Source: Leptospira saintgironsiae (GTDB lineage: Bacteria; Spirochaetota; Leptospiria; Leptospirales; Leptospiraceae). Taken from it: a stretch of 64,000 bases of DNA. The position numbers and the translations under genes were made by a program. The DNA is taken from the NCBI RefSeq assembly GCF_002811765.1, contig NZ_NPDR01000006.1:1-64000 (forward strand). The letters are read 5' to 3'. Shown in pieces: positions 37,327 to 48,061 of the stretch; position 1 is the stretch's first letter; every line of letters begins with the position of its first letter. The notes under the pieces were generated by a model, which saw only the letters and a list, made by a program, of their open reading frames with translations, did no database searches and was not told where the DNA came from.

Positions 37327-37842
37327 ATGGCATACGAACAAGATCAAGAACAGAAAGAGTTTAACGAGAAGGTCGTAAAGATCGATCGCGTTGCTAAAGT
37401 TGTAAAAGGTGGACGTCGTTTCTCCTTTAACGCTCTAACAGTAGTTGGAGATGCAAAAGGTAAAGTAGGGATCGGATTCGGTAAAGCGAACGAGGTTCCT
37501 GATGCGATCCGTAAATCCATCGAGTCTGCTAAGAAAAATTTGGTGAAAATCCAATTCAGAGGACATACCATTCCTCACGAAGTGATCGGAAAATTCAAAT
37601 CGGCAAGAGTGATCCTGAAACCGTCTACTGCGGGAACTGGAATCATCGCTGGTGGATCCGTTCGTTCCGTAGTGGAGAAGGTTGGGATCCAAGATATTCT
37701 TAGCAAATCTTGGGGTTCTTCGAATCCAGTAAACATCGTAAAGGCGACTCTGGACGCTCTTCAACAATTGGAGACTCCGGTATTAGCAGCTCGTAAAAGA
37801 GGAATCACTCTGGCTCGTCTTTTCGGAAACGACGTAGGATAA
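37327..37842 (+). CDS. rpsE: 30S ribosomal protein S5
   Basis: The 171-aa protein has the double-stranded RNA-binding start ([20 protein letters not shown]) and [17 protein letters not shown], followed by the C-terminal domain with [13 protein letters not shown]. It affects decoding accuracy. Two bases after rplR. Confidence 0.98.
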   Translation: MAYEQDQEQKEFNEKVVKIDRVAKVVKGGRRFSFNALTVVGDAKGKVGIGFGKANEVPDAIRKSIESAKKNLVKIQFRGHTIPHEVIGKFKSARVILKPSTAGTGIIAGGSVRSVVEKVGIQDILSKSWGSSNPVNIVKATLDALQQLETPVLAARKRGITLARLFGNDVG

Positions 37843-37847
37843 TAAAC

Positions 37848-38027
37848 ATGGAAACCGTAATCGTTACTCAGATTAAAAGTAATATCGGGATTAAAAAAGG
37901 CCAGAAGCTAACTCTGGCTGCTTTGGGACTCCGTAAAACCGGACAACAAAGAAAACATACTCTAACTCCGCAGGTGAAAGGAATGATCAATGACGTTCAA
38001 CACCTGGTCCGAGTCGAAAAGGCGTAA
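37848..38027 (+). CDS. rpmD: 50S ribosomal protein L30
   Basis: This short gene encodes 59 aa, [20 protein letters not shown] then [13 protein letters not shown] and a C-terminal [18 protein letters not shown] is the L30 landmark. GTAGGA gives a ribosome site. It sits in its normal place between rpsE and rplO. Confidence 0.95.
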   Translation: METVIVTQIKSNIGIKKGQKLTLAALGLRKTGQQRKHTLTPQVKGMINDVQHLVRVEKA

Positions 38028-38040
38028 TTAGGTAAGGGAA

Positions 38041-38565
38041 ATGAGTAAAGAAAGAATTAAGGCTGCCCTGGCGTTCGGAAAAGAGCGCACTGAAAAGGGA
38101 GATAAGCCAGCAGGGAACACAATTCCAGTTCCAGCAGGTTCTACTAAGAACAAGAAACGTTTAGGTCGTGGTATCGGTTCCAAAACCGGTAAAACTGGGG
38201 GCCGCGGATCCAAAGGACAGTATGCTCGTAATACCGTTCGTAGAGGATTCGAAGGTGGGCAGATGCCTATCCACAGAAGACTCCCAAAACGTGGATTTAC
38301 TTCTATATTTCATAAGGATTTCTTCCCAATCAACCTCAGAGACATAGAGAAAAGCGGGTTGACCGGCAACATAGATGCCAAAATTATGGTTGAATCGAAG
38401 ATTCTTGATAACGAGAGCTCTCTTTTCAAGATTCTAGGAACCGGTGAGATCACAAAAGCTGTTCATATAATAGCAGATGGATTCTCCGCTTCTGCTAAGG
38501 AAAAGATAGAGAAAGCAGGCGGTTCCATTAAACTTCGCTCTGAGTTAGCTTCTAAAGAAGCTTAA
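38041..38565 (+). CDS. rplO: 50S ribosomal protein L15
   Basis: The 174-aa protein has the glycine-rich [20 protein letters not shown] and [20 protein letters not shown]. It is longer than the usual 145, with an N-terminal extension of about 25 residues before the core. It is followed by an intrinsic terminator that separates it from secY. Confidence 0.96.
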   Translation: MSKERIKAALAFGKERTEKGDKPAGNTIPVPAGSTKNKKRLGRGIGSKTGKTGGRGSKGQYARNTVRRGFEGGQMPIHRRLPKRGFTSIFHKDFFPINLRDIEKSGLTGNIDAKIMVESKILDNESSLFKILGTGEITKAVHIIADGFSASAKEKIEKAGGSIKLRSELASKEA

Positions 38566-38613
38566 TCCGAGTCGTTTTCGACCGTTTGGAAGACCGATTC
38601 TTTTATTTTGTAG

Positions 38614-38639
38614 AGGGACTCAATACTTGAGTCCCTTTT
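38614..38639 (+). terminator. Intrinsic terminator between rplO and secY
   Basis: AGGGACTCAA (38614-38623) pairs with TTGAGTCCCT (38627-38636) around a 3-base loop, followed by TTT. A small GAAA-tetraloop hairpin (CCC-GAAA-GGG, 38641-38650) comes next. The strong hairpin sits inside a locus usually cotranscribed, so it may cut or attenuate the message before secY. Confidence 0.7.
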
Positions 38640-38686
38640 GCCCGAAAGGGGAATGACCAAGGACTAAGGAAAGAGAACAAAGCCGC

Positions 38687-40069
38687 ATGCTGACTTCGAT
38701 TGCAAATATTTTCAAAATTCCAGAGTTGAGGAACAAGGTTTTCTTTACTCTTGGCATGCTCTTACTCTTCCGTCTCGGAACTCATATTACTATTCCTGGT
38801 ATCGATCCTAAAGTAGTTTCTGCAATTGCTTTGGATGCAAACGCAGCCGAAGGTCTTGTAGGAATGTTCGATATGTTTGCTGGAGGAGCTCTTCTAAACT
38901 TCTCCATCTTCGCATTAGGGATCATGCCTTATATTTCTTCTTCCATCATTATGCAGTTAGTGATGGTTCTTGTGCCTTCTTTACAAAAACTTCAAAAAGA
39001 AGGAGAAGAAGGTCGTAAGAAGATCAGCCAATACACTAAATACGGAACTATCCTACTTTGTGGAGTTCAGTCTTTAGCAGTTATCCGTTTGGCTCAACGT
39101 TGGTCTTATGGAGCGGACAATGCACCTGCTCTTCACCCAGGTTTGATCCACTCTTCTGTTGAATCTTGGTTCTTCTTTATCGCTCTATTATCCATCACTA
39201 CTGGAACAGTTCTTTTAATCTGGTTAGGTGAACAAATCACTGAGAGAGGGATCGGTAACGGTATTTCTCTTTTGATCTTCGCTGGTATCGTAGGACGTCT
39301 TCCAGTTTCCGTAGCTCAGTTGTTCCGTGAGAACTTCGTAGACGGACTGAACATTATCATTCTTCTTCTTTTATTCATCCTGCTCATCGCGTTAACTGTT
39401 CTTCTTACTCAAGGTGTCCGTAAGGTTCCTTTACAGTATGGAAAACAAATGGTGGGAAGAAAGATGGTCCAAGCTAAGTCTCAAAGCATTCCTTTCAAAG
39501 TGAATGGCGCGAGTGTAATGCCTATCATATTCGCTTCTTCTTTATTACTTTTTCCTCAAACGATTATCCAACAGATATCCGAGCTTCCTAATTGGGCGGG
39601 TTGGGTTCTTTTATTGGATTATCTGAACCCATTCTCTCAGACTTGGTATCACGCTGCGTTCTACTTCTTTGTGTATATCGCACTTATCGTGTTCTTCGCA
39701 TATTTTTATACTGCGATCCAATTCAACCCTGGAGAACTTGCGGAGAATCTTCGTAAGTATAATGGATTCATTCCTGGAATTCGTCCAGGTTCTCATACTA
39801 AGGAATACATTGAGAAGGTCCTAAACAGGATCACTCTTCCTGGTGCAGTTTTCTTAGCAGGACTTGCATTAGCTCCTTATATCATTATTCGTTTCTTGAA
39901 TTTAGGAACTAACTCTGGTGGTGGCTCCTTGGTTTACACCTTCGGAGGAACTTCTCTACTGATCATGGTAGGGGTTGCTTTGGAAACTCTGAAACAATTA
40001 GAGTCTCAATTACTTATGAGAAACTATGATGGTTTCTTGAAAAAAACTAAAATCAAGGGAAGGTCTTAA
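38687..40069 (+). CDS. secY: Preprotein translocase subunit SecY
   Basis: The 460-aa protein has about ten membrane helices and the family landmarks [20 protein letters not shown] (near residues 65-84) and [16 protein letters not shown]. It forms the membrane channel for secretion. It starts 121 bp after rplO, beyond the terminator, with only a distant AAGGAAAG ribosome site, so it may have its own promoter or receive read-through. Confidence 0.98.
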   Translation: MLTSIANIFKIPELRNKVFFTLGMLLLFRLGTHITIPGIDPKVVSAIALDANAAEGLVGMFDMFAGGALLNFSIFALGIMPYISSSIIMQLVMVLVPSLQKLQKEGEEGRKKISQYTKYGTILLCGVQSLAVIRLAQRWSYGADNAPALHPGLIHSSVESWFFFIALLSITTGTVLLIWLGEQITERGIGNGISLLIFAGIVGRLPVSVAQLFRENFVDGLNIIILLLLFILLIALTVLLTQGVRKVPLQYGKQMVGRKMVQAKSQSIPFKVNGASVMPIIFASSLLLFPQTIIQQISELPNWAGWVLLLDYLNPFSQTWYHAAFYFFVYIALIVFFAYFYTAIQFNPGELAENLRKYNGFIPGIRPGSHTKEYIEKVLNRITLPGAVFLAGLALAPYIIIRFLNLGTNSGGGSLVYTFGGTSLLIMVGVALETLKQLESQLLMRNYDGFLKKTKIKGRS

Positions 40070-40073
40070 GAAA

Positions 40074-40637
40074 ATGAATTCCATCATTTTCATGGGCCCT
40101 CCGGGTGCTGGTAAAGGTACTCAAGCAAAGATACTTTGCGACACTTTGGGAATTCCTCAGATCTCTACTGGAGATATTTTGAGAGCAGCCGTTAAAAACG
40201 GAACCCAAATGGGATTAGAAGCAAAGAAATACATGGATGCCGGAGATTTAGTTCCGGATTCAGTAGTTATTGGCATTATCAAAGATCGTCTTGTAGAGCC
40301 TGATTGCAAAAACGGATTCTTATTGGATGGATTTCCAAGAACCGTCGAGCAAGCTGATGCTTTGGATAAAATCCTAAGCACAGAAGGTTTAAAAATCAAG
40401 AGAGCGATCAATTTAGAAGTTCCTGATCAAGAACTTCTGGAACGTTTATTAAAACGTGCAGAAATCGAAGGTCGTTCCGACGACAACGAAACTACGATCA
40501 AGAGTCGTTTGGAAACTTATAACAAAAAGACTCTTCCATTATTGGACTACTATGCTGCTAAAGGAAATCTCTCCCGTGTAAACGGAGTGGGGAACCTGGA
40601 TGTAGTTACAAAGCTCATCGAGAAGGAGTTAGCTTAA
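40074..40637 (+). CDS. adk: Adenylate kinase, short-LID form
   Basis: The 187-aa enzyme has the P-loop [10 protein letters not shown] (7-16), STGDILR, LDGFPRT and a short LID region ([10 protein letters not shown]) rather than the long zinc-type LID. It interconverts ATP, AMP and ADP. It follows secY by four bases, as in many bacteria. Confidence 0.97.
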   Translation: MNSIIFMGPPGAGKGTQAKILCDTLGIPQISTGDILRAAVKNGTQMGLEAKKYMDAGDLVPDSVVIGIIKDRLVEPDCKNGFLLDGFPRTVEQADALDKILSTEGLKIKRAINLEVPDQELLERLLKRAEIEGRSDDNETTIKSRLETYNKKTLPLLDYYAAKGNLSRVNGVGNLDVVTKLIEKELA

Positions 40638-40638
40638 C

Positions 40639-40857
40639 TTGGCAAAAGAAGATGCAATCACCGTGGACGGAACCGTTTTGGAACCTCTCCCAAACGCTAT
40701 GTTCCGCGTTGAGCTGGAAAATGGTCATAAAGTTTTGGCTCATATTTCCGGTAAAATGAGAATGCATTATATCAGAATCCTCCCTGGCGACAAAGTCACC
40801 GTGGAACTTTCTCCTTACGATTTGACCAAGGGTAGAATTACCTACCGCAAAAAATAG
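40639..40857 (+). CDS. infA: Translation initiation factor IF-1
   Basis: The 72-aa OB-fold protein has [37 protein letters not shown] and the C-terminal [10 protein letters not shown]. It binds the A site of the 30S subunit during initiation. The start is TTG at 40639; an AAGGAG site lies ten bases before it inside adk. Confidence 0.97.
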   Translation: MAKEDAITVDGTVLEPLPNAMFRVELENGHKVLAHISGKMRMHYIRILPGDKVTVELSPYDLTKGRITYRKK

Positions 40858-40866
40858 GAACACGTT

Positions 40867-40980
40867 ATGAAAGTAAGAACTTCCGTAAAAAAAATCTGCA
40901 CTAGCTGCAAAGTTATCAGAAGAAAAGGTGTGATCAGAGTGATCTGCACCAACCCTAAACACAAGCAAAGGCAAGCATAA
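40867..40980 (+). CDS. rpmJ: 50S ribosomal protein L36
   Basis: A 37-aa gene, [20 protein letters not shown] then [21 protein letters not shown] and CTNPKH form the usual zinc ribbon of the zinc-containing L36 type. It lies between infA and rpsM, as expected. Confidence 0.95.
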   Translation: MKVRTSVKKICTSCKVIRRKGVIRVICTNPKHKQRQA

Positions 40981-40982
40981 TC

Positions 40983-41360
40983 ATGGCTCGTATCGCAGGT
41001 ATCGATCTTCCAAGAGAAAAAAGAATCGTTGTTGGTCTAACGTATATTTACGGAATCGGCCGATCCACTTCTCGCAAACTTCTCGCTAAAGCGGGAGTAG
41101 ACGAAAAAATCAGAGTGAAAGATCTTTCTGACACTCAAGAAGCTGCTCTCAGAAAAGCGATCGAAGAAAGTATCAAGGTGGAAGGAGATCTTCGCTCCGA
41201 AAACCAACTCAATATCAAAAGATTGATGGATATCGGTTGTTACAGAGGCCTGCGTCATAGAAGAGGTCTTCCAGTTCGCGGTCAAAGAACCAGAACGAAT
41301 GCTCGTACTCGTAAGGGTGTTAAGAAGACCGTTGCCAATAAGAAGAAGGTGACTAAGTAA
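40983..41360 (+). CDS. rpsM: 30S ribosomal protein S13
   Basis: The 125-aa protein begins [14 protein letters not shown], with the helix-hairpin region [11 protein letters not shown] and the C-terminal [19 protein letters not shown]. It contacts tRNA at the head of the small subunit. Start of the alpha group; two bases after rpmJ. Confidence 0.98.
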   Translation: MARIAGIDLPREKRIVVGLTYIYGIGRSTSRKLLAKAGVDEKIRVKDLSDTQEAALRKAIEESIKVEGDLRSENQLNIKRLMDIGCYRGLRHRRGLPVRGQRTRTNARTRKGVKKTVANKKKVTK

Positions 41361-41362
41361 TC

Positions 41363-41770
41363 ATGGCTGAAGATAAAAAAGGCAAAAAAGAGAAAAAGGT
41401 TAAGAAGAAGGAGAAGAAGGTCGTTCCTCGCGGAAAGGTCTATATCACCGCTTCTTTTAACAATACCATCATCACCATCACTGACTTGGCAGGAAACACT
41501 CTGTCTTGGTCAACCGCTGGTGCAATGGGTTTCCGTGGATCCAAAAAATCTACTCCGTATGCGGCTCAGATCGCTGCGGGGAATGCTGCCGAGAAAGCAA
41601 TCGACTCTACCGGTTTAGCCGAAGTGGATGTTCTGGTTTCTGGCCCAGGTATCGGACGCGAGTCTGCGATCCGTTCCTTAGTTGCTAGAGGACTTTCTAT
41701 TAAAATGATCAAGGACGTTACACCTCTACCGCATAACGGTTGTCGTCCGCGTAAAAGAAGAAGGGTTTAA
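41363..41770 (+). CDS. rpsK: 30S ribosomal protein S11
   Basis: The 135-aa protein has a lysine-rich start ([20 protein letters not shown]), then [14 protein letters not shown] and the C-terminal [12 protein letters not shown]. It lies in the 30S platform. Normal length; two bases after rpsM. Confidence 0.98.
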   Translation: MAEDKKGKKEKKVKKKEKKVVPRGKVYITASFNNTIITITDLAGNTLSWSTAGAMGFRGSKKSTPYAAQIAAGNAAEKAIDSTGLAEVDVLVSGPGIGRESAIRSLVARGLSIKMIKDVTPLPHNGCRPRKRRRV

Positions 41771-41782
41771 GGTAGGAATAAT

Positions 41783-42406
41783 ATGGCAAGATATAGAGGA
41801 CCTGTCGTTAAACTAATGAGGAGAGAAGGTGTTAACCTTTACCTCAAATCCAGTTTTACTTTCAATAGAGATAAGTTCCATAAAAAGGGACCTCCTGGAA
41901 TGCAACCTAAACGGAAACCGAAAATTTCCGAGTACGGTTCTCAGCTTCGTGAAAAACAGAAGTTGAAAAGAGCTTACGGACTTTTAGAAAAACAGTTCCG
42001 TAGCCTTTACGAAGAAGCATCGCACGCTCATGGCGTAACTGGTGAAATCCTTCTTCAACTTTTAGAAAGAAGATTAGATAACGTTGTATATCGTTTAGGT
42101 TTCGCAGTGACTAGACGTCAGGCGAGAAACTTCATCGCTCACAACCATATTTTGGTAAATGGAGAGAAAGTGGATATTCCATCTTTCCGTTTGAAAGTAG
42201 GCGATAAGATCGAGATCAAACCTAAATTTAGAACTTCTGGTTTTATTACCCAGAATATCCAATTGGCTCAATCTCTGAATAATATTCCTTCTTGGGTGTC
42301 TTCTGATTTCATTCAGTTTTCAGGAGAAATTCTGTCTTTGCCGGAACGTCATCATATCGACATTCCAGTGAAAGAGCAGGTGATCGTGGAGTTGTACTCC
42401 AAGTAA
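41783..42406 (+). CDS. rpsD: 30S ribosomal protein S4
   Basis: The 207-aa protein has ARYRGPVVKLMRREG and an S4-type RNA-binding domain (about 95-160, LERRLDNVVYRLGF and ARNFIAHNHILVNG). It nucleates 30S assembly and, in E. coli, represses the alpha operon. Twelve bases after rpsK. Confidence 0.97.
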   Translation: MARYRGPVVKLMRREGVNLYLKSSFTFNRDKFHKKGPPGMQPKRKPKISEYGSQLREKQKLKRAYGLLEKQFRSLYEEASHAHGVTGEILLQLLERRLDNVVYRLGFAVTRRQARNFIAHNHILVNGEKVDIPSFRLKVGDKIEIKPKFRTSGFITQNIQLAQSLNNIPSWVSSDFIQFSGEILSLPERHHIDIPVKEQVIVELYSK

Positions 42407-42428
42407 TTTTATTGGGAAGGGTTTCTAA

Positions 42429-43406
<978 letters not shown>

Positions 43407-43407
43407 C

Positions 43408-43992
43408 ATGAACAAAAGAAATAAAGTAAAACATCTCAACCGCGAAAAAGGTCATAGAGACGCTCTGATCAATAACATGATCACTAGTCTTTTCAAATAC
43501 GAGAGAATTGAATCTACTCAAGCAAAATTGAAAGTGGTTCGTTCTCACGCTGAAAAGATCATTACCAGAGCAAAAAGAAATCTTGCGACTGATATCGCTC
43601 CTGCGGTTGCACTTCACAACAAACGTGAAGTTCTAAAAAGAATAAAGGACCGCAATATCGTTACGAAACTTTTCGAAGATATCGCAGTTCGTTATGCAAG
43701 CACTAACGGTGGATATACTAGAATTCTGAAAATGATCAACAGAGCTTCTGACAATTCCGAAGTAGGAATTTTAGAACTCACTAACAGAAAGGATCGTCCG
43801 ACCCTTATCAAAGAGATCAAAGATAAGAGAGAGGCTATTTCCGACTCTAAAAAGGAAAAAGCGGCAGCTCCTGCTCCGGCTAAAAAGGAAAAAGCTCCTA
43901 AAAAAGAAGCAGCTCCTAAAGCTAAAGCAGCTAAGAAGCCTGCGGCTCCGAAAAAAGCAGTTAAGAAAGCTGCTCCTAAGAAGAAAAAATAA
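43408..43992 (+). CDS. rplQ: 50S ribosomal protein L17 with long lysine-alanine-proline tail
   Basis: The first 125 residues match L17 (MNKRNKVKHLNREKGHRDAL, then NLATDIAPAVALHNKREVL). From about 145 to 194 the protein is a low-complexity basic tail of K, A and P (AKKEKAPKKEAAPKAKAAKK and similar), for a total of 194 aa against about 127 in E. coli. The tail is presumably disordered and RNA-binding. Last gene of the locus. Confidence 0.96.
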   Translation: MNKRNKVKHLNREKGHRDALINNMITSLFKYERIESTQAKLKVVRSHAEKIITRAKRNLATDIAPAVALHNKREVLKRIKDRNIVTKLFEDIAVRYASTNGGYTRILKMINRASDNSEVGILELTNRKDRPTLIKEIKDKREAISDSKKEKAAAPAPAKKEKAPKKEAAPKAKAAKKPAAPKKAVKKAAPKKKK

Positions 43993-44028
43993 TATATATA
44001 ATCCCCGAAGAGATGGGAGATATGTGGG

Positions 44029-44060
44029 CCCCGGTGTTGGAAACAGCATCGGGGTTTTTT
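44029..44060 (+). terminator. Intrinsic terminator at the end of the ribosomal locus
   Basis: CCCCGGTGTT (44029-44038) pairs with AGCATCGGGG (44045-44054), with two G-U wobbles, around a 6-base loop, followed by TTTTTT. It closes the S10-spc-alpha cluster after rplQ. Confidence 0.85.
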
Positions 44061-44151
44061 ATTTTATGAGATGAATATTTTACTTTAAATGCTTTAACGA
44101 AGTTGTTTTGTTTAAGCAAATTTTCTGAAATAAGCAGAGACGAAGAGATAC

Positions 44152-45741
44152 ATGCTAAGTCGGATTCTTAACTTAAAATATTTGGATTTGATGGTTGGCA
44201 TTTTCATTTTTGCTTATATTTCGTACTTTCAAGCATGGCTTTCTGACGACGCTTTCATTAGCTTTCGAGTTGTAGATAATTTTGTAAACGGTTATGGGCT
44301 GCGATGGAATATCGCTGAAAGAGTTCAGGTATTCACTAATCCTCTTCTTGTTTTGATTCTTTCTCCTTTGTACTATTTGTGGAGAAATATTGTCGCTATT
44401 TCTTTTATCACTTCTTTTATATTTGGGATCGGATCTATTTATCTTTTAAAGAAAATTGCCGTATCTAGATTATCTTTTGTTGTTTCGATCTTGTTTTTGT
44501 TCTCTTCTGTTACTTTTTTCGATTATGTATTTTCCGGATTAGAAAATTCTCTCAATTATTTAATAGAAGCTTCTTTCTTTTATTATTTGTGGAAGGATGA
44601 AGACAGCCCTAAAGGTAAACTTCCTATTTGCACATTTTTGATCTCTATTGCAGTCGTATCTAGGTTTGATTTCGTTTTAATATTTGCGATCCCGTATATA
44701 GTTCTTTTATACTCTGAGTATTCAAAAAATAGAATTAATAGAAAGGTAATTCTATTATCTATTTTGGGATTACTTCCTATTATTTTGTGGCTATTGTTTT
44801 CTGGATTTTATTTTGGTTCGTTTTTGCCGAATACGTATTTTGCCAAAACTAATATTTTAGAGCCATTTCCTGATATTGTTCTCCAAGGTTTAAAATATTT
44901 TAAATTTCAGTTCTTTTGGGATCCAATTTCTTTCATTTTTATACCATTAGTATTCTTAATTCATTTGGCATTTAAGCAATTAAGATGGGCTCTCCCTATT
45001 GCCTTTCTATATGCAGTTCCCTTTTTATTTTATATACTATTTATAGGTGGCGACTTTATGGCTGGTCGCTTCTTCACTTCGGTAGTTTTCTTTTTCGGTT
45101 TGGTATTAGCAAGGCTTCCTTTCAGACTAAAAGATGGATTAATAACCATTCTCTTAGTCATAATTTATAATTTTCTATTTCAATTTACTCCAATCCATGT
45201 CGATCAAATAGGTTCGTTGTCTAAGAACTTTGTAGATGGGATCGCAAATGAAAAAAATATCTATTATTCTAAGACAGCTTTTCGACATCGCAATACTAGT
45301 GGATCCATTTTGTATAAGCTGGCTCGTCGTGCAAAATTGTATAAGGTTGACGATTCAGTCGTCTTAAGAGGCCAAATAGGTATATTCGGATATTCATTGG
45401 GTCCCAATTATCATATCATAGATTTTTACGCCTTGTCAGATGCTCTCTTATCAAGATTGAGGGGTTATGGAAGAGTTGGGCATAAGAAGAGATTTTTACC
45501 TAAAGGGTATATTGAAGGTATAAAGTCTGGAAAGAATGAGATAACAGATCTTGGATTGAAAGAATATTACGATGGGATTAGAATTTTAACTCGCGAATAT
45601 GTATGGGATAAGCGCCGCTTGGAGTTGTTTTGGAAATACCAATTCGGAAAGTTACGTAAATATGATGCGATTTACGAATTTGGAAAAATACAAATAGAAA
45701 ATTATCCTAGAATTAAAATAGATACTTCCTTATCAGAATAG
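44152..45741 (+). CDS. GT-C type membrane glycosyltransferase-like protein
   Basis: The 529-aa protein has about ten membrane helices and, after the first, the motif SDDAFISFRVVDNFVNGYGL with an Asp-Asp pair at 32-33, then ERVQVFTNP. This arrangement is typical of polyprenyl-phosphate-sugar-dependent GT-C transferases such as the arabinofuranosyl- and mannosyl-transferases. A soluble C-terminal part (about 390-529) faces the periplasm. The gene is noticeably AT-rich against the ribosomal locus and stands alone. It may add a sugar to lipopolysaccharide or a protein; the acceptor is unknown. It was probably acquired or is evolving fast. Confidence 0.7.
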   Translation: MLSRILNLKYLDLMVGIFIFAYISYFQAWLSDDAFISFRVVDNFVNGYGLRWNIAERVQVFTNPLLVLILSPLYYLWRNIVAISFITSFIFGIGSIYLLKKIAVSRLSFVVSILFLFSSVTFFDYVFSGLENSLNYLIEASFFYYLWKDEDSPKGKLPICTFLISIAVVSRFDFVLIFAIPYIVLLYSEYSKNRINRKVILLSILGLLPIILWLLFSGFYFGSFLPNTYFAKTNILEPFPDIVLQGLKYFKFQFFWDPISFIFIPLVFLIHLAFKQLRWALPIAFLYAVPFLFYILFIGGDFMAGRFFTSVVFFFGLVLARLPFRLKDGLITILLVIIYNFLFQFTPIHVDQIGSLSKNFVDGIANEKNIYYSKTAFRHRNTSGSILYKLARRAKLYKVDDSVVLRGQIGIFGYSLGPNYHIIDFYALSDALLSRLRGYGRVGHKKRFLPKGYIEGIKSGKNEITDLGLKEYYDGIRILTREYVWDKRRLELFWKYQFGKLRKYDAIYEFGKIQIENYPRIKIDTSLSE

Positions 45742-45773
45742 ATGAAGAGAGTTATTGATAAAATTCTGTTCTA

Positions 45774-47825
45774 TCAGAAACCTTTCGCTTTCAAAAACTC
45801 GTCCAGCTTACCTACGAGTGCGCTTTCCCCATCTAACTCTTTTGCTTTTTCGAGCACAGATCTAGCGTCTTTGAATTTATTCAGAAGCCTGTAGTTGTCT
45901 GAGAGATTGATCAGGTTCGCTAGACGATGAGGTTGAGTATTTCGGACCTTCTCCGCTGCATCCGCCGCGCGTTGGAATTCCTTCATATGCTTATAACATA
46001 AGGATAATAAGAACCAGATATTATGGGATTCAGGATCCAAGTTCAAATAACGCTCTAACCATTTGGATGCTTTAGAGAATTCTTTTTTGTCGTAATAGAT
46101 CTGTCCGATCAATCTTGCTGATTCTTTAAAATTTGGAGCCAAGTTCCAGGATAATTCTAGAAGTTCTAGAGCTATTGGTACTTCTTTTTTCGCTATATGT
46201 TGTTTCGCTTGGTTGTACTTTGCTACTGCATCGTTATACTTAGGATGTTCAGGATCTATTAGTTCTTTATAACCGATGCGGATGAGAGAAAGGTCGTCAG
46301 CAATTGCACCCACTCCATGCAGCTTTCCTGCGATCGTATCCAGATCTCCTTTTGAATCTTCGACAATTCGAACGAACAAGTTTTCGTCCTCGTTCATCTT
46401 CCAATTAATCCCATCCGAACTGATATTGATATCGTCCCGTCCGTCTGAACCTAAGAATAGAACATCTCCCGGTTGCAAATAAGATTCATGGATCTTAATG
46501 TTCGCCCCGAAGGGAGATCCTAATTTCCATGCGGAAAGTTCAGGCGCCAAGAAAGAAGATCTATCATCTCTGAATAATACAGGCCAAGGATGTTCCGCGT
46601 TTAGTATAAAAATTTTTCCAGTTTTATCATGGATCAGTCCGAAGATTGCTGAAGCCATCATCGTCCCATCGAATGTTCTAAAAATTTCGTCTAGTTCTCT
46701 ATGGGTTTGGAGCATCCAAGCTTCCGGATTAATATCGATTGTCTTTCCGTGACTTGCAGAACGGGATAAGATATTATTCACAGCAGTTCCAAGTACGATC
46801 GCTCCTCCCGCTCCTTGGAGGGATTTTCCCATCGCGTCACCGTTTAAGAAGAAGGTCCATTTTTCCTTTTCAGATCCGAACAGAAGATTCCCGCTGATAC
46901 AAATATCTCCGCCCAGTTCGGATTCTCTATTTTTGAACGTGAACTTCTTCTTTTGTTCTATGTAAAAGATTGTGCTCACTTCTTGAGAAGTATTCCAGTT
47001 TGTCATGAGCGGTTTACTCAAGAGAGAAGTGAGATAATAATCTCCGTCCTGCTGAACCTTAAGAGCTTGGATCTCCTCCATTCTTTTAGTGACTTCTATC
47101 GTTCTTTCGTCAACCTTCTGCTCTAAAGTATTTGCATATTCTTCTTCTACCGCGCCGATCTTGCGGAAGATCAGGATAACACTTTGAGTGATATATGATA
47201 CCACCGCTAAAAATACTAACTTTAAGGATTGTTCCGAAATGGATGCGTATCCTGGAGAAATAACTTTGAGCTCATCTTCAGTGAATTCCACTCCTCTGAA
47301 GATTGTATTTAAGATCACGAGTCCTTGCCCGACTACACTGAATATTCCTGAAAGTTTTGCGACTGTTGGGGATAATAATAATACTGAATACACAATGAAA
47401 ATCATGTTGATCGCATATAGAATGATCTGACGGATCACTCCCGATGCCATGTTCCTGTCAGTCCAGGAAGCTACGAACATGACTACGCATAATATGATGA
47501 TATCTGCGAGTACAGAAACTTTACCGACCATAGACGGTATCTTTCCGTATTTCTTATTGCAGTAATAATTATAATAAGCATAACCAAGCATCGAGCCTGT
47601 CCCGATTAGATATGCCGCATTTTGAACTGCGGAGCTCTGGGTCCAAGCTGCCGCGAGAGATAGTAAGAATAGCCCTGCTAGACCGAATCGGATCCGATTG
47701 ATCGTCAGCGGACCGGAGGCTATAATTCTCTCCGTTATGAGTTCTTTTTTTTCTTCCATCCCTAATCGGCCCTCGTTTGGAAATCGCCTATAGTCCGTCC
47801 CAAAACTTAGCTTATCGATAAACAT
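45774..47825 (-). CDS. Membrane SpoIIE-type PP2C phosphatase with C-terminal TPRs
   Basis: The 683-aa protein has an N-terminal membrane region (about 45-225, six helices), a coiled coil (about 228-258), a PP2C/SpoIIE domain (about 290-520, with GGDICISG and FFLNGDAMGKSLQG) and about four TPR units (about 540-680, such as RLIGQIYYDKKEFSKASKWL). It probably dephosphorylates an anti-sigma antagonist, with TPRs for partner binding. An alternative start is ATG 47759 (residue 23). The leader contains a hairpin (47841-47868). The preceding convergent glycosyltransferase shares a short gap. Confidence 0.82.
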   Translation of the reverse strand: MFIDKLSFGTDYRRFPNEGRLGMEEKKELITERIIASGPLTINRIRFGLAGLFLLSLAAAWTQSSAVQNAAYLIGTGSMLGYAYYNYYCNKKYGKIPSMVGKVSVLADIIILCVVMFVASWTDRNMASGVIRQIILYAINMIFIVYSVLLLSPTVAKLSGIFSVVGQGLVILNTIFRGVEFTEDELKVISPGYASISEQSLKLVFLAVVSYITQSVILIFRKIGAVEEEYANTLEQKVDERTIEVTKRMEEIQALKVQQDGDYYLTSLLSKPLMTNWNTSQEVSTIFYIEQKKKFTFKNRESELGGDICISGNLLFGSEKEKWTFFLNGDAMGKSLQGAGGAIVLGTAVNNILSRSASHGKTIDINPEAWMLQTHRELDEIFRTFDGTMMASAIFGLIHDKTGKIFILNAEHPWPVLFRDDRSSFLAPELSAWKLGSPFGANIKIHESYLQPGDVLFLGSDGRDDINISSDGINWKMNEDENLFVRIVEDSKGDLDTIAGKLHGVGAIADDLSLIRIGYKELIDPEHPKYNDAVAKYNQAKQHIAKKEVPIALELLELSWNLAPNFKESARLIGQIYYDKKEFSKASKWLERYLNLDPESHNIWFLLSLCYKHMKEFQRAADAAEKVRNTQPHRLANLINLSDNYRLLNKFKDARSVLEKAKELDGESALVGKLDEFLKAKGF

Positions 47826-47840
47826 ATAGTCTCGGGCTTC

Positions 47841-47868
47841 AAGAACCGGACCTTTAGGGACGGTTCTT
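47841..47868. repeat. Inverted repeat in the leader of the PP2C gene
   Basis: AAGAACCG (47841-47848) and CGGTTCTT (47861-47868) are perfect 8-bp arms, 16 bp before the phosphatase start, with a CCT/AGG pairing inside the loop. The rest of 47826-48061 (236 bp, divergent promoters) shows a TATAAT-like hexamer near 47948 but no convincing -35. Confidence 0.5.
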
Positions 47869-48061
47869 ATAGTATTTGGATTAGTGAATATATTTTTGAA
47901 CGTATCATCTACAAATTTTTTACAGAATGTAGGATACTTGTAAAAATATAATCCCGCCTCCAGATACTTGAGACGGAAAAAATAAGAGAAAAGTAAGTGG
48001 CTCTTTTAAAAACAATCTCGCAATTTAAAACTTTCTTTTATTGTTCGGCCGGATAACCTCT

